From NCBI GenBank assembly GCA_963716925.1, contig CAVQUX010000011.1, forward strand, positions 124,001 through 188,000: a stretch of 64,000 bases of DNA, read 5' to 3'. Positions 25,464-35,482 of the stretch are shown here, piece by piece (the stretch's first letter is position 1; every line of letters begins with the position of its first letter). The translations under genes and the position numbers were made by a program. This stretch comes from DAISKN01 sp963716925. Lineage in GTDB: Bacteria > Acidobacteriota > Vicinamibacteria > Marinacidobacterales > SMYC01. The notes beneath the pieces were generated by a model that saw only the letters and a program-made list of their open reading frames with translations, ran no database searches and was not told where the DNA came from.

Positions 25464-27637
25464 CGGAAGGAAGGGAGCTCTGGATGGCTCGGCGCCGCGT
25501 GCGAAGAAACCTCGGCCTGGTCGCCGGAATCTCCGGAGAGGGCATCGATCTCCGTGAGCTCGGGCGGCTCCGAGTCGACCCCGTAGAGCCGGAGCTGGAG
25601 TCGCCCCGATAAAGGCGCGTCGCCGGAATCGACATAGATCGTCTGCGTTCCATCGCGCGGGGTCTCGAGAAGACCGGAGACGAGCTCGGTCAGGGCCGGC
25701 CAGTGGGGCTCCGTCGCCCAGAGGAATTCCACTCCGGTATCGGTCTCTCTCACGATCTCGGCCCGCTCGACGGGCACGCGCGGCGCCGCTCCATAGTGGA
25801 GCCGCAGTCCCGCGAGCGTCGCTCCCACGGGCAGGTCGAGAGTGACCGTCGATTCGGGCCCCGGCAGGGAGACCGCGGTTTTCATGTTGTGGTCGAACAG
25901 GGCGGGAACGCTGCCGGAGACGCTCAGGCGGGTCAGCTCGGGCGCCCGCTGTATCGCGGGCGGATTCGCCCCGGGGACGACCTCGAACACCAGGTCTCTC
26001 CCGAAATCGCGCACGGGGACGAGATCGGATCGATGCTGGTCCATCCCGCCGAGAAGGCGGAGGAGCGCCGCTTCGCGAAACGCGCCGAGGTGGAGAACGA
26101 CGTAGCGCACCTTGAGGCGCCGGAGGAGGGCGACGGAGTCCGGCGAGGGGAAGCGGGCGAAGGCATTCTTGATCCACTGGTGGGACATGGGAATGAAGCC
26201 GCTGTCCCCGTTGAGCATGGGGCGAAACCCGTGATGCCGCGCCCAGAACATGTACTGGGTGTCGATGACCTTGAACGGCAGCTCCGCGATCGGACCGGGT
26301 TTGGCTTCCAGAAGCCAGCGATAAACCTCCGGCGGATCGTCCGTCCAGGGCTCGAGGCGATAGGGAAGCGCCGTCGACTCGGCGGCGAAGAACAGCCCGA
26401 CCCCGAGACCGACGAGCTTCGGCCGGGAGAGGCCGCGCTCGGTCGAAAGCAGCCAGGCGAGAGCGGCCGACGCGAGCACCGTCATCGAGAGAAGCGGCAG
26501 GAGCCCGAAGCGCGTGAGGGCCCGTAGTCCGCGAAAGAAGATCACATGCTCGTGGAGAAACGAAAAGAAGGGCGTCCTCGGGCCGACGGAGATCAGGACA
26601 CCGAGGACGAGGATGAGCAGGTAGCAGAGGAGGACCTGGCGGCGGCCCGGCGTCCGCGCCAGGACGACGACGCCGACGAGCGCGAGCGCCGAGACACTCA
26701 TCCCCGGGAAGAGGTAGTCGGTAGGCGGCTGGTCGCGCCACAGGTGCTCGCTCAACGCCCGGTAGAGGTGAGAGGAAGATGCGAGGTAAGCCGAAGGAGT
26801 CGCGGAGAGCGATCCGACTCCTTGAAGGTCCCACTCCACTCCGAGCTCGCGATTCACCCAGAGGTACGGAGCGGCGAAGGGAGCGAGGGCCGCGGCGGTG
26901 ACGGCGAGAACCAGCGCCACCCCGAGAACCTCCCGCCGGGACAAGCCGGAGAAAGGCGCGAGGGCGAGGAGAGCGGCGGCGAGAGCGACTCCGGAGATCG
27001 CGCCGAGATAAGTTCCCGAGAGGGCCTGGAGCGCGAAGAACGAGCCCATGAGCACCAGGTCCCGCGGTCTCCGCTCCTCGAGGTACCGGTGCCAGCACGC
27101 GAGAAAGAGAGGGAGAAAGGCGTAGAGCTGCATCTGGATATGCGGCAGGCGATTGAAGCGGAAGGCGGCGAAGGAGAAGAAGAGGCCCGCGAGGAGAGAG
27201 GCGAGATGATTTCGAGTGAGAGTGCGCGCGAGGACGTACATCCCCATGGCGGACGCCCACATCGAGAACAGCAGGAGCAGATTGTTCGTCAGCACCAGGT
27301 CGTCCGTGAGCCAGAGGATTGGAAGCGACAGGACTCCGAGGAGCGCGAGGTGCTCGGAATAGGCGAGCGAATGCGGGAGCGGGTGGAAGGTATTCGCCTC
27401 GAAGAGATTCAGGGGATCGTGGACCACCTGATGGGCGACCCAGGACATCGCCCAGGCGTTCAAGCGCGCGTCGCCGTTGTCGAGCCGCGAGAAGCTGGCC
27501 GGATGGAGGGCGAGCGGATAGCTCAGCGCCAGGGTGGCGACGGCGTAGACGAGGGTCGCCCAGCCGTAATCCCGGACCGCGGTTTGCCTCGGTGGGACCT
27601 CGGGCCGCGCGGGAGGCCGGGCCATTCGGGCCCCCAT
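25460..27637 (-). CDS. Polytopic membrane protein, glycosyltransferase (GT-C)-like
   Basis: About 725 residues from the ATG at 27637 (ATG at 27625 also possible; the frame is open to 27742). About a dozen hydrophobic helices fill residues 20-420, beginning YGWATLVYAVATLALSYPLA. The first periplasmic loop has NGDARLNAWAMSWVAHQ, with the Asp pattern of GT-C enzymes and YfhO-like proteins. The C-terminal 250 residues are soluble and beta-rich. A lipid-linked sugar transfer role is plausible but not proven. It is divergent from metK. Confidence 0.7.
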   Translation of the reverse strand: MGARMARPPARPEVPPRQTAVRDYGWATLVYAVATLALSYPLALHPASFSRLDNGDARLNAWAMSWVAHQVVHDPLNLFEANTFHPLPHSLAYSEHLALLGVLSLPILWLTDDLVLTNNLLLLFSMWASAMGMYVLARTLTRNHLASLLAGLFFSFAAFRFNRLPHIQMQLYAFLPLFLACWHRYLEERRPRDLVLMGSFFALQALSGTYLGAISGVALAAALLALAPFSGLSRREVLGVALVLAVTAAALAPFAAPYLWVNRELGVEWDLQGVGSLSATPSAYLASSSHLYRALSEHLWRDQPPTDYLFPGMSVSALALVGVVVLARTPGRRQVLLCYLLILVLGVLISVGPRTPFFSFLHEHVIFFRGLRALTRFGLLPLLSMTVLASAALAWLLSTERGLSRPKLVGLGVGLFFAAESTALPYRLEPWTDDPPEVYRWLLEAKPGPIAELPFKVIDTQYMFWARHHGFRPMLNGDSGFIPMSHQWIKNAFARFPSPDSVALLRRLKVRYVVLHLGAFREAALLRLLGGMDQHRSDLVPVRDFGRDLVFEVVPGANPPAIQRAPELTRLSVSGSVPALFDHNMKTAVSLPGPESTVTLDLPVGATLAGLRLHYGAAPRVPVERAEIVRETDTGVEFLWATEPHWPALTELVSGLLETPRDGTQTIYVDSGDAPLSGRLQLRLYGVDSEPPELTEIDALSGDSGDQAEVSSHAAPSHPELPSFR

Positions 27638-27744
27638 CCCCTTCGACGGCCGGTGAGGAACCGATGCCGCCCTCGCTTTCTGGATTTTCCGGGGCACCGG
27701 AGGATTGAATCCCGAAAGCGACCCCGGTTCAAGTCGGGCCAACG

Positions 27745-27773
27745 TTGATCTGGTTCGGTCCTTGTGCTAAAAA
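27745..27773 (+). promoter_or_regulatory. Likely metK promoter
   Basis: TTGATC (27745-27750) is followed after 17 nt by TAAAAA (27768-27773) within TGTGCTAAAA, about 70 nt before the start codon. The TGTGCTAA core recurs upstream of rpsO, the antitoxin gene and (minus strand) lptFG. Confidence 0.45.
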
Positions 27774-27843
27774 CGTACGTCTCGCCGATTCAACCATCCA
27801 TCCCAACGGGAGGCCCGGAGAGCCAAAGGAGCCTGAAAGTAAG

Positions 27844-28992
27844 ATGAGCCAGGACGGTAGACATCTATTCACGTCAGAGTCGGTGACCGAAGGACATCCC
27901 GACAAGATCGCCGACCAGATTTCCGACGCCATTCTGGACGCGCTGATCGCCGAAGACCCCATGTCCCGCGTCGCCTGCGAGACCCTGGTTACGACGGGAA
28001 TCGCCATCATCGCCGGCGAGATCACGAGCAAGACCTATGCGGACCTTCCTCGGATCGTTCGCGATACCATCCGCGACGTCGGCTACACCCGCGCCAAGTT
28101 CGGGTTCGACCACGAGACCTGCGCCGTCCTCTCCACCATCAACGAGCAGTCGCCGGACATCGCCATGGGCGTCGATCCGGGCGGCGCCGGCGATCAGGGG
28201 CTGATGTTCGGCTATGCCTGCGACGAGACCGACGAGCTGATGCCGATGCCGATCATCCTCGCCCACAAGCTGGTGAGAAGGCTCGCGGAAGTGCGGAAGA
28301 ACGAGACGCTCGACTACCTCCGTCCCGACGGCAAGAGCCAGGTCACGGTCGAGTACGACCAGGGCCGCCCGGTCCGCGTCGACACCGTGGTCATCTCCTG
28401 CCAGCACAGCAACCTGGTGAAGATCGAGACCCTCCGAGACGAGGTCAAGGAGCAGGTGATCAAGGCGGTCATCCCCGCGGAGCTGCTGGACGACCGCACC
28501 CGCTATTACATCAATCCCACGGGCCGATTCGTCGTCGGGGGCCCCCAGGGAGACTGCGGGCTCACCGGACGCAAGATCATCGTCGACACCTACGGCGGCG
28601 TGGGAAGCCACGGCGGCGGCGCTTTCTCGGGAAAGGATCCGACGAAGGTGGATCGCTCCGCGTCCTACATGGCCCGCTACATCGCGAAGAACATCGTGGC
28701 CTCGGGACTCGCCCGGGAAGTCGAGGTCCAGCTCGCCTACGCCATCGGCGTCGCCGATCCCGTTTCGATCATGGTCGACACCTTCGGAACCGGGAAAGTA
28801 GGAGAACGGAAGCTCGCGGAGCTGATCCGCGAGTATTTCCCGCTGACGCCCAAGGGAATCATCGCCCACCTCGATCTGAGGAAGCCGATCTACAAGAAGA
28901 CCGCCGCCTACGGCCACTTCGGGCGCAACGAGCCCTCGTTCACCTGGGAGAAGACCGACAAAGCCGCGGACCTCAGGAAGGCAGCTTCCTAA
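27844..28992 (+). CDS. metK: S-adenosylmethionine synthetase
   Basis: 382 residues from the ATG at 27844, which matches the family N-terminus (LFTSESVTEGHPDKIADQIS). Other signatures are GAGDQGLMFGYA, the P-loop-like GGGAFSGKDPTKVDRSA, and DTFGTGKVGERKL. The enzyme makes SAM from methionine and ATP in the cytoplasm. No SAM riboswitch was recognised in the 100-nt leader. Confidence 0.97.
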   Translation: MSQDGRHLFTSESVTEGHPDKIADQISDAILDALIAEDPMSRVACETLVTTGIAIIAGEITSKTYADLPRIVRDTIRDVGYTRAKFGFDHETCAVLSTINEQSPDIAMGVDPGGAGDQGLMFGYACDETDELMPMPIILAHKLVRRLAEVRKNETLDYLRPDGKSQVTVEYDQGRPVRVDTVVISCQHSNLVKIETLRDEVKEQVIKAVIPAELLDDRTRYYINPTGRFVVGGPQGDCGLTGRKIIVDTYGGVGSHGGGAFSGKDPTKVDRSASYMARYIAKNIVASGLAREVEVQLAYAIGVADPVSIMVDTFGTGKVGERKLAELIREYFPLTPKGIIAHLDLRKPIYKKTAAYGHFGRNEPSFTWEKTDKAADLRKAAS

Positions 28993-29107
28993 GCCGCCCG
29001 CAACGTCTCCAAAGCAGAGAGGCGCAACGCGCGAGATTCGCTCGCGTTCTGGACCTATCCCTGCCCTTGGTTGCGGATAGGTAAACTTCGAGGCGGGGAG
29101 GGCTTCT

Positions 29108-29264
29108 AACGCAAAGGCGCAAAGGCGCAAAGGCGCAAAGACGCAAAGGAAGTCCGAGAAAATCGAGGCGGGCTTGAATGTCGCCCCTTCTCGTTTTCCT
29201 ATGTCCTTCTTGTCTTGGTATTTCTTCCTTGCGTCCTGGCGCCTTTGCGTCCTTGCGTTGTTTT
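29108..29264. repeat. Palindromic CGCAAAGR repeat element, copy B
   Basis: The left arm (29108-29152) has five CGCAAAGR units and the right arm (29221-29264) has the complementary units, one altered to CCTGGCG. About 70 nt of unrelated sequence lies between. It fills the convergent gap between metK and lptFG, ending 2 nt from the lptFG stop. Confidence 0.85.
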
Positions 29265-29265
29265 C

Positions 29266-31572
29266 TCAGGTTCTCACGTTGAACAGGCCGTAGAGGGCGC
29301 CTACGCTGAACAGGGCGTTCGGCGCCCATGCGGCGATGCCGGGTGGGAGCATCGCCGTCTCTCCCATGAACGCGAACAGGCGCGTGGCCACGTAGTACGA
29401 AAGGCCGATTCCGATGGCCATTCCGATTCCATAGAGAGCGCCCTTCTTTCCGGGCGTGAAGGAGAAGGGAATGGCGATGAGGACCGTCACCAGCGCCGCC
29501 AGCGGAAACGCGAACTTCGACTGCAGCGCCACCTCGAGACGCACGACGTCGAAGCCGGCCTGTTTCAGGTCGGCAACGTAGTCGCTGAGCTCGAGGTAGG
29601 TCATCTGCTCCGAACGACGCTCCTCCTTCACGAAATAGGACGGGGGCTCCATGCCTGCGACGCTTCTCTCCTCGAACGCCTCGATCTTCCCCCCTTCGCG
29701 AAAATCCCTTCTCCAGCCGTCCTTGAACGTCCAGGCGCCCTCCGAGGCGACCCAGTCCGCTTCGCGGGCGTAGAGCCGCTCGGCGAGGCCGAAGGGCTGC
29801 AGGGAATAGCGATAGACCGCGAGGCCGTTGAACCGGCGGCGAGCGGGGTCGTAGAAGGCGTAGTTGTAGATCTGGTTCTCCTGGCCCATCATCCAACGCC
29901 GATCGAGGACGTTGTACGTCTCGACCGGCCGCTTCTTGATCTCGTCGCGAAGCTCGGCGGCGCGCCGATTGGCGTACGGGAGCAGGTATTCCTGAAGCGC
30001 GAAGCAGCCTCCGCTCACGAGGAGTCCCATGAGCACCACGGGAACCGACAGCCGGTAGAGGCTCATTCCCCCAGCCTTCGCCGCGGTGATCTCGCTGGTC
30101 TTGGTGAAGATGGCGAAGTTCACCAGCGTCGCCATCAGCGTAGCGAGCGGCAGCATGAAGAAGAGGATCTGCGGCTGCTCGAACAGGAGGTACTGGAAGA
30201 CCAGCTTTCCCTTGATTCGGTTCTGGAAGGCATCGGCGATCACGTCGATGAGGAGCCCGAGGATGTAGACCACCACGAGCGCGGCGAGGATCAGGAGGAA
30301 ATACCGGGTGAACTCCCGCGCGACATACCGGTCCATGGTGTTGGGGAAGCGGAGGGAGAATCGCGGCACCCGCAGGATCACCACGGGGCGACTCGCTACC
30401 GGCTTTGCCCGAGGACGACCGAAGCGCGAGCCGATGGCCCGGGTCAAGCCCAGAAAGGAGGGAAAGCGGATCGGGGCCTCGCGTGCGGCGCGGACCAGGA
30501 GGAACAAGGCCCCGGCCCCCATCACCAGGTTCGCGGCCCACATTCCGAGGAGCGGCGAAAGCCGTCCGTTGTTGGCCATGCTCTCGCCCACGTCGATGAG
30601 GAGGTAGTACACGAAGAGGATCGAGAGGCTCGCGACGAACCCCCAGGATCGGCCGTCGCGCCGATTGCGGATGCCGAGCGCGAGCCCGAGGACTCCGAAT
30701 ACGAAGCAAGCGAAGGGGATCGAGAACTTCTTGTGGATCTCCGTCAGATAGACCGGCAGGCCGGTCTCGGCGTACGCCGCATGGAGCTGTCTGAGGCCGA
30801 GCTCGCGGGCGCCCCGGGGCACGTCGAAGTCCTCCGGCGGGAAGAAGCTCGCGGTCGGAAGCGGGAGCCAGATCTCCGCGGAGACCTGGCGTTGGTAGTC
30901 GTCGGGCGCCAGCTGCGATACCTGATGGAGCTCCGCGTTCTTGAGGTAGAAAGAGACCGTCCTCTGGTCGCGGTTCACGAGGAGCCGCCCCTCCTCGGCG
31001 AACGTCACCCGGGGTGAGTCGGGAGCGGCGAGATCCGCGAGGATGACGTTCTGCCAGTACTCGGCTCCGGTGGGCGTGTCCATGACCAGGAACATGAGGT
31101 TGGGGAAGAGCCGGTCGTAGAACACACGCGGCCGAACCTCGGTTCCAGCCTGCGATGTCATGACCTGAAACAAAAGCTGGCGTACTCTCTGGTTCGAGTC
31201 GGGAAGGACGGAGATGATGAGGTGCGAAGTCGCCAGCCAGCCGGCGGCGGCGGTCAACAGGATGGGGAAGAGGAGGCGATAGAGGCTGATGCCGCTCGCC
31301 CGCATCGCGACGATTTCGCTGTCCGCCGAGAGCCTGCCGAAGGCGATCAGGACTCCAAGGAGAAAACCCATCGGGATCGTCAGGCAGAGGACGCTCGGGA
31401 GGAGATTGAACAGGATGCCCACGGTCTCGGAAGCGGTCGCGGATTGCGTCACCAGGCGCTGAGCGAGGCGCAGGATCTCGTTCAGGAGAAGAACGAAAGT
31501 GAAGACGCCGATTCCGAGCAGAAAACTGGGAGTGACCTCTTTCAGGATGTATCGATCGAGGATGCGCAGCAT
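29266..31572 (-). CDS. LptF-LptG fused LPS export permease
   Basis: 768 residues from the ATG at 31572 (MLRILDRYILKEVTPSF). Two complete YjgP/YjgQ units are joined in one chain. Unit 1 (about 1-375) has N-terminal helices, LCLTIPMGFLLGVLIAFGRL, SADSEIVAMRASGIS and C-terminal helices. Unit 2 (about 405-768) restarts with NTMDRYVAREFTRYFLLILA, has KTSEITAAKAGGMSLYR, a periplasmic beta-jellyroll and final helices. LptF and LptG are normally separate subunits of the LptB2FG transporter that extracts LPS from the inner membrane. Other Lpt genes are not in the window. Confidence 0.9.
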   Translation of the reverse strand: MLRILDRYILKEVTPSFLLGIGVFTFVLLLNEILRLAQRLVTQSATASETVGILFNLLPSVLCLTIPMGFLLGVLIAFGRLSADSEIVAMRASGISLYRLLFPILLTAAAGWLATSHLIISVLPDSNQRVRQLLFQVMTSQAGTEVRPRVFYDRLFPNLMFLVMDTPTGAEYWQNVILADLAAPDSPRVTFAEEGRLLVNRDQRTVSFYLKNAELHQVSQLAPDDYQRQVSAEIWLPLPTASFFPPEDFDVPRGARELGLRQLHAAYAETGLPVYLTEIHKKFSIPFACFVFGVLGLALGIRNRRDGRSWGFVASLSILFVYYLLIDVGESMANNGRLSPLLGMWAANLVMGAGALFLLVRAAREAPIRFPSFLGLTRAIGSRFGRPRAKPVASRPVVILRVPRFSLRFPNTMDRYVAREFTRYFLLILAALVVVYILGLLIDVIADAFQNRIKGKLVFQYLLFEQPQILFFMLPLATLMATLVNFAIFTKTSEITAAKAGGMSLYRLSVPVVLMGLLVSGGCFALQEYLLPYANRRAAELRDEIKKRPVETYNVLDRRWMMGQENQIYNYAFYDPARRRFNGLAVYRYSLQPFGLAERLYAREADWVASEGAWTFKDGWRRDFREGGKIEAFEERSVAGMEPPSYFVKEERRSEQMTYLELSDYVADLKQAGFDVVRLEVALQSKFAFPLAALVTVLIAIPFSFTPGKKGALYGIGMAIGIGLSYYVATRLFAFMGETAMLPPGIAAWAPNALFSVGALYGLFNVRT

Positions 31573-31686
31573 GCTCGTGGGAATCGGAAGTGAGCGCAAC
31601 TTAGCACAGGGACGGCGCTTCCACCACAACGCCGCGAATGGCGGCGCTTCCCGCGAAAGTCCCACCACATCTAGTGGCAAATCCTC

Positions 31687-31715
31687 TTGACCCCTCGCTC
31701 CCTTGTGGGTAGACT
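31687..31715 (+). promoter_or_regulatory. smc promoter
   Basis: TTGACC (31687-31692) and TAGACT (31710-31715) are 17 nt apart, about 109 nt before the smc start. Confidence 0.6.
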
Positions 31716-31823
31716 CGCTTTCTCGGGAAAACGACGCTCCAGAGGGCTACTGGGGTTGACGCGGGCGGAGCGGGCCCGAGGGGGAGAAGCGCGAGCCGAG
31801 CTTCGGCCGTGGCGCATGGAAGA

Positions 31824-34800
31824 ATGAAGCTGGAACGCCTCGACATCAGCGGATTCAAGAGTTTCGGGGAGAAGGTCGAGCTCACTTTCCACGAGGGAGT
31901 GACGGCCATCGTCGGCCCCAACGGCTGCGGAAAGAGCAATATTTCCGACGCCATCGGCTGGGTTCTCGGCGAGCAGAGCGCGAAGAGCCTGCGCGGGCAG
32001 AAGATGGAAGACGTCATCTTCAACGGAAGCCAGGCGCGGCCTCCGCTGTCGCTCGCCGAGGTCAACCTCCACGTCTCCAACATCCAGTTCCCCGGCGAGG
32101 AAGAGGACGAGGGCCTCAATCGAGCGACACCGCGCAAGAGCGCCCGGGGAGAGGTGGTCGTCACACGGCGCCTCGACCGGAGCGGTGCGAGCGAGTACCT
32201 GATCGACAGCGTCTCGAGCCGTCTCCGCGACGTCCAGGAGCTCTTCATGGGAACGGGCGTGGGAACGACCGCCTACGCCATCATCGAGCAGGGGAAAATC
32301 GGCCTCATCCTCTCGAGCAAGCCCACCGATCGCCGAACGCTGATCGAAGAGGCGGCGGGCATCACGAAGTACAAGTCGCGCCGCCGCGCCGCCGAGCTGA
32401 AGCTCCAGGCGGCGCAGCAGAACCTCTTCCGGGTGAACGATATCGTCTACGAGATTACCCGCCAGATGAACTCCCTGAAGCGGCAGGCAGGAAAAGCCCG
32501 CCGCTACCGGAGGCTTTCGGAAGCCCTCACCCGGCTCGAGAAAGTCGTGGCGGTGAAGAAGGCCCGGCTCCTGGACTCGCGCCTTCTGGAGGTCCGGACG
32601 CGCCTCGAGCAGATCGGGAACGAAGAGCTTCGCCGGGTCACGAGCCTTACGACGACCGAGACCTTCCTCGAGCGAGCGCGCCTGCTATCGGCGGAGAAAG
32701 AGCGCGAGCTCGCCGATACCCGAGAGACGCTCCACCAGCTCGAGCTCACGATCGAGAGGCTCGATCAGGGCATCGAGCGGGACCGCCGGCAAATCATTGA
32801 GCTCGACCAGCGCCGCGGCGAGCTCGCGGTCGAGGCGAACGAGCTCGAGGAGCGCCACGGGCCGGTTCTCGCGCGCCTCGAATCGAGGGAGAAAGAGGAG
32901 GGAGAGCTCGCCCGGGAGCTCGGAAGCCGCGAAGCGGACTCCGAGGCCCAGCAGGGGCGTTTGAAGCAGGCCTCGACGTCTCTTCTCTCGCTCGAGGCCT
33001 CGATCGAGGATCGCAGAGGCGAGATCGTCCATCGCATCAGCAAAATTGCCGCGCTCAACAATTTCCTCCAGGGCGTTCTCGCGAACGCCGAAAAAGTCTC
33101 GGCGGAGCTCTTCAAGCTCGAGGCCGAACACTCCGAGGTCGAAGCGGAAAGAGCGCGGCTCGAGAAGGCCTCGGCCGAAGGGAGGCTCGAGCTCGAGACC
33201 GAGCGCGGGAAGCGCGACCGCCTCCGGATCGAGCGGGAAACGCTCGAAGCGGACCTCGAGAAACGGCGGGCGGAGCTCCTCGCCCTGGACCTCGAGCTCT
33301 CCCAGGGCAAGGACGAGCTCTCCGGACTTCAGGCGCGGAAGTCGTCTCTGGAAGAGCTCGTGGCGGCCCGGGCTCACTTCGGGACGGGGGCCCGTCTCCT
33401 CCTCACCAAGGGACGGGAGCGAGGGCTGTTCCTCCTCGGGTCGGTCGCCGACGCCATCGACGTCGAGCCCGGTCTCGAGCGGGCGGCGGAAGCGTTCCTC
33501 GATTCGGCGCTGCAGCGCGTCCGCGTCCAGAACGAGAGCGACGTCGAGCGGGCGCTCGAGCTCCTCGGCTCCGAGAAGGAGGCGGGCCGCTCGGAGCTCC
33601 TGGTGGAGTCGCTCGCGAAGCCGGGGAGCAACGATCTTCGCTCCGTGCTCGGAGAGCTCCGGGCTCGGGGAATGGAAGGGCTCGTGGGGCTCCTGAGCGA
33701 CGGCCTGCGCTACACGTCGGATCCGCCGCCGGCGGGGCTTCCCGACGCCATCGTTGTTCAAAGCCTCGATCGAGCCATTCGCTGCTATCAGGAGATCCCC
33801 GCCGCTTATGTCAGCCTATCGGGCGAGGTGGTAGCGCCTCCGGGCATCGTCGCTCTCGGTCCCGGCGGAGCGAGCGCGGGCCTTCTCGCGACGCGCCGGG
33901 AGATTCGAGAGCTCGAGGAGGGCGTTTCCGCGGCGAAGACCCGGTTCGAAGAGGGCTCGGAGCGGCGCCGCTCGCTCCAGGCCGGGCTCGCGGAAGGCGA
34001 CCGTCAATCCTCGTTCCTGCGCGACGAGCTCCACGCGCTCGAAAAGACCCTGGTCTCGCTCGAGCATCGCGCGCGACAGCTCGACGACGACCTCGTTCGC
34101 GCGTCGCGGAAACGCGAGGTGCTCGAGAGCGAGCGCGCCCGGGCCGCTTCCGAGAGGAGCGTCCTCGGCTCGAAGCGCTCCGAGATGGAGGCGGCGCTCG
34201 AGAGCGAGGAGCGCTCGAAAGCGGACGCCGAGGCGGCGCTCGAGAGTCTCCGGGGGGAGATGGCCAGGAGACGCGAGGCGGTGGAATCCCTCCAGGTGAA
34301 AGCGGCCGAAGAGCAATCCCGTCTCGCCGCGCTCCGCGAGCGTCGGGACGCGCTGAAGCTCGACGTGGAGAGGCTCCGCGAAGGAGTCGCGGAGCTGGGC
34401 GCCCGGGTCGAGGCCTCGAAGCGGGAAGCTCTCGGTCTCGCGGAGCGGGAAGCGAGCCTGCGGGAGGGGATCGAGCGCGCGAAGCGGGATCTCGAGGTCT
34501 CGGTGGTGTCGAGATCGGAGAACGTCGACCGGGGCCGCTCGCTCGAGGCGCGGGTCTCGGTGCTGAAGCGCCGGATCGAGACCACCGACTCCGCCCTCAA
34601 AGCCCGCCGGCGGGAGCTCGAGGCCGTGCGCGAGCGCCGGTCCTCCGAGGAGGTGGTGCTCGCGCGCGAAGAGTCCGATCGCGAGCACCTGCGCCAGAGC
34701 TTCGAAGGAGCTCACGGGATCTCCCTTTCCCATGCCGCGTCGATCCTCTCGCCCGAGGAGCTCTCGAGGAGCGACGAGGAGACGCAGGGGGAGCTCCTGG

Positions 34801-35453
34801 GACTCAAGGAGAAGCTCGACGCCATCGGTCCCGTCAACCCCATGGCCGACGAGGAGTACCGCGAGCTCGAGACCCGCAACGACTTCGTCACCAAGCAGCG
34901 CCAGGATCTCCTGGACGCAATCTCCCAGACCGAGACCGCCATCGGCCGCATCGACCGGAATTCCCGGCAGCGGTTCAAGGAAGCCTTCGAGGCGATCAAT
35001 CGCGAGTTCCAGCTCACCTTCCGCCAGCTTTTCGGAGGCGGAGGCGCGGGCCTCCGGCTCGTCGACGAGGAGGACGTCCTCGAGAGCGGAATCGACATCG
35101 CCGCTCAGCCCCCGGGGAAGAAGCTCCAGAACGTGCTCCTGCTCTCGGGCGGCGAGAAAGCGATGACGGCGATTGCGCTGCTCTTCGCCATCTTCCGCTA
35201 CCGGCCCTCGCCGTTCTGCCTCCTCGACGAGGTCGACGCTCCTCTCGACGACGCCAACATCGGGAGGTTTCTCACGATGCTGCGCGAGCTTCGCGACACC
35301 ACGCAGTTCATCATCATCACCCACAGCCGCAAGACGATGGAGATGGCTGACCAGCTCTATGGCGTCACCATGGAAGAGCCTGGGATCTCGAAGCTGGTGT
35401 CGGTGAGTCTGGTCGAGAGCCGGGCGGCGGCCGTCGAAGCGGTAGCCGGCTGA
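31824..35453 (+). CDS. smc: Chromosome partition protein SMC
   Basis: 1209 residues from the ATG at 31824 (MKLERLDISGFKSFG; GGAAGA precedes it; GTG at 31809 is an in-frame alternative). The N-terminal ATPase half has the Walker A motif VGPNGCGKSN. Long coiled coils flank a hinge (about residues 505-665), and the C-terminal half carries LLSGGEKAMTAIALLFA (signature) and FCLLDEVDAPLDD (Walker B). Full length and intact. It acts as a homodimer with ScpAB, not present here, to organise and segregate the chromosome. Confidence 0.97.
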   Translation: MKLERLDISGFKSFGEKVELTFHEGVTAIVGPNGCGKSNISDAIGWVLGEQSAKSLRGQKMEDVIFNGSQARPPLSLAEVNLHVSNIQFPGEEEDEGLNRATPRKSARGEVVVTRRLDRSGASEYLIDSVSSRLRDVQELFMGTGVGTTAYAIIEQGKIGLILSSKPTDRRTLIEEAAGITKYKSRRRAAELKLQAAQQNLFRVNDIVYEITRQMNSLKRQAGKARRYRRLSEALTRLEKVVAVKKARLLDSRLLEVRTRLEQIGNEELRRVTSLTTTETFLERARLLSAEKERELADTRETLHQLELTIERLDQGIERDRRQIIELDQRRGELAVEANELEERHGPVLARLESREKEEGELARELGSREADSEAQQGRLKQASTSLLSLEASIEDRRGEIVHRISKIAALNNFLQGVLANAEKVSAELFKLEAEHSEVEAERARLEKASAEGRLELETERGKRDRLRIERETLEADLEKRRAELLALDLELSQGKDELSGLQARKSSLEELVAARAHFGTGARLLLTKGRERGLFLLGSVADAIDVEPGLERAAEAFLDSALQRVRVQNESDVERALELLGSEKEAGRSELLVESLAKPGSNDLRSVLGELRARGMEGLVGLLSDGLRYTSDPPPAGLPDAIVVQSLDRAIRCYQEIPAAYVSLSGEVVAPPGIVALGPGGASAGLLATRREIRELEEGVSAAKTRFEEGSERRRSLQAGLAEGDRQSSFLRDELHALEKTLVSLEHRARQLDDDLVRASRKREVLESERARAASERSVLGSKRSEMEAALESEERSKADAEAALESLRGEMARRREAVESLQVKAAEEQSRLAALRERRDALKLDVERLREGVAELGARVEASKREALGLAEREASLREGIERAKRDLEVSVVSRSENVDRGRSLEARVSVLKRRIETTDSALKARRRELEAVRERRSSEEVVLAREESDREHLRQSFEGAHGISLSHAASILSPEELSRSDEETQGELLGLKEKLDAIGPVNPMADEEYRELETRNDFVTKQRQDLLDAISQTETAIGRIDRNSRQRFKEAFEAINREFQLTFRQLFGGGGAGLRLVDEEDVLESGIDIAAQPPGKKLQNVLLLSGGEKAMTAIALLFAIFRYRPSPFCLLDEVDAPLDDANIGRFLTMLRELRDTTQFIIITHSRKTMEMADQLYGVTMEEPGISKLVSVSLVESRAAAVEAVAG

Positions 35454-35482
35454 CGACCGGCCGCGCTAGACTTTCCCTCACC

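Noticed and set aside
27743..27843. SAM riboswitch before metK
   Set aside because: The leader is only about 70 nt after the predicted start and lacks the conserved SAM-I/II core sequences.
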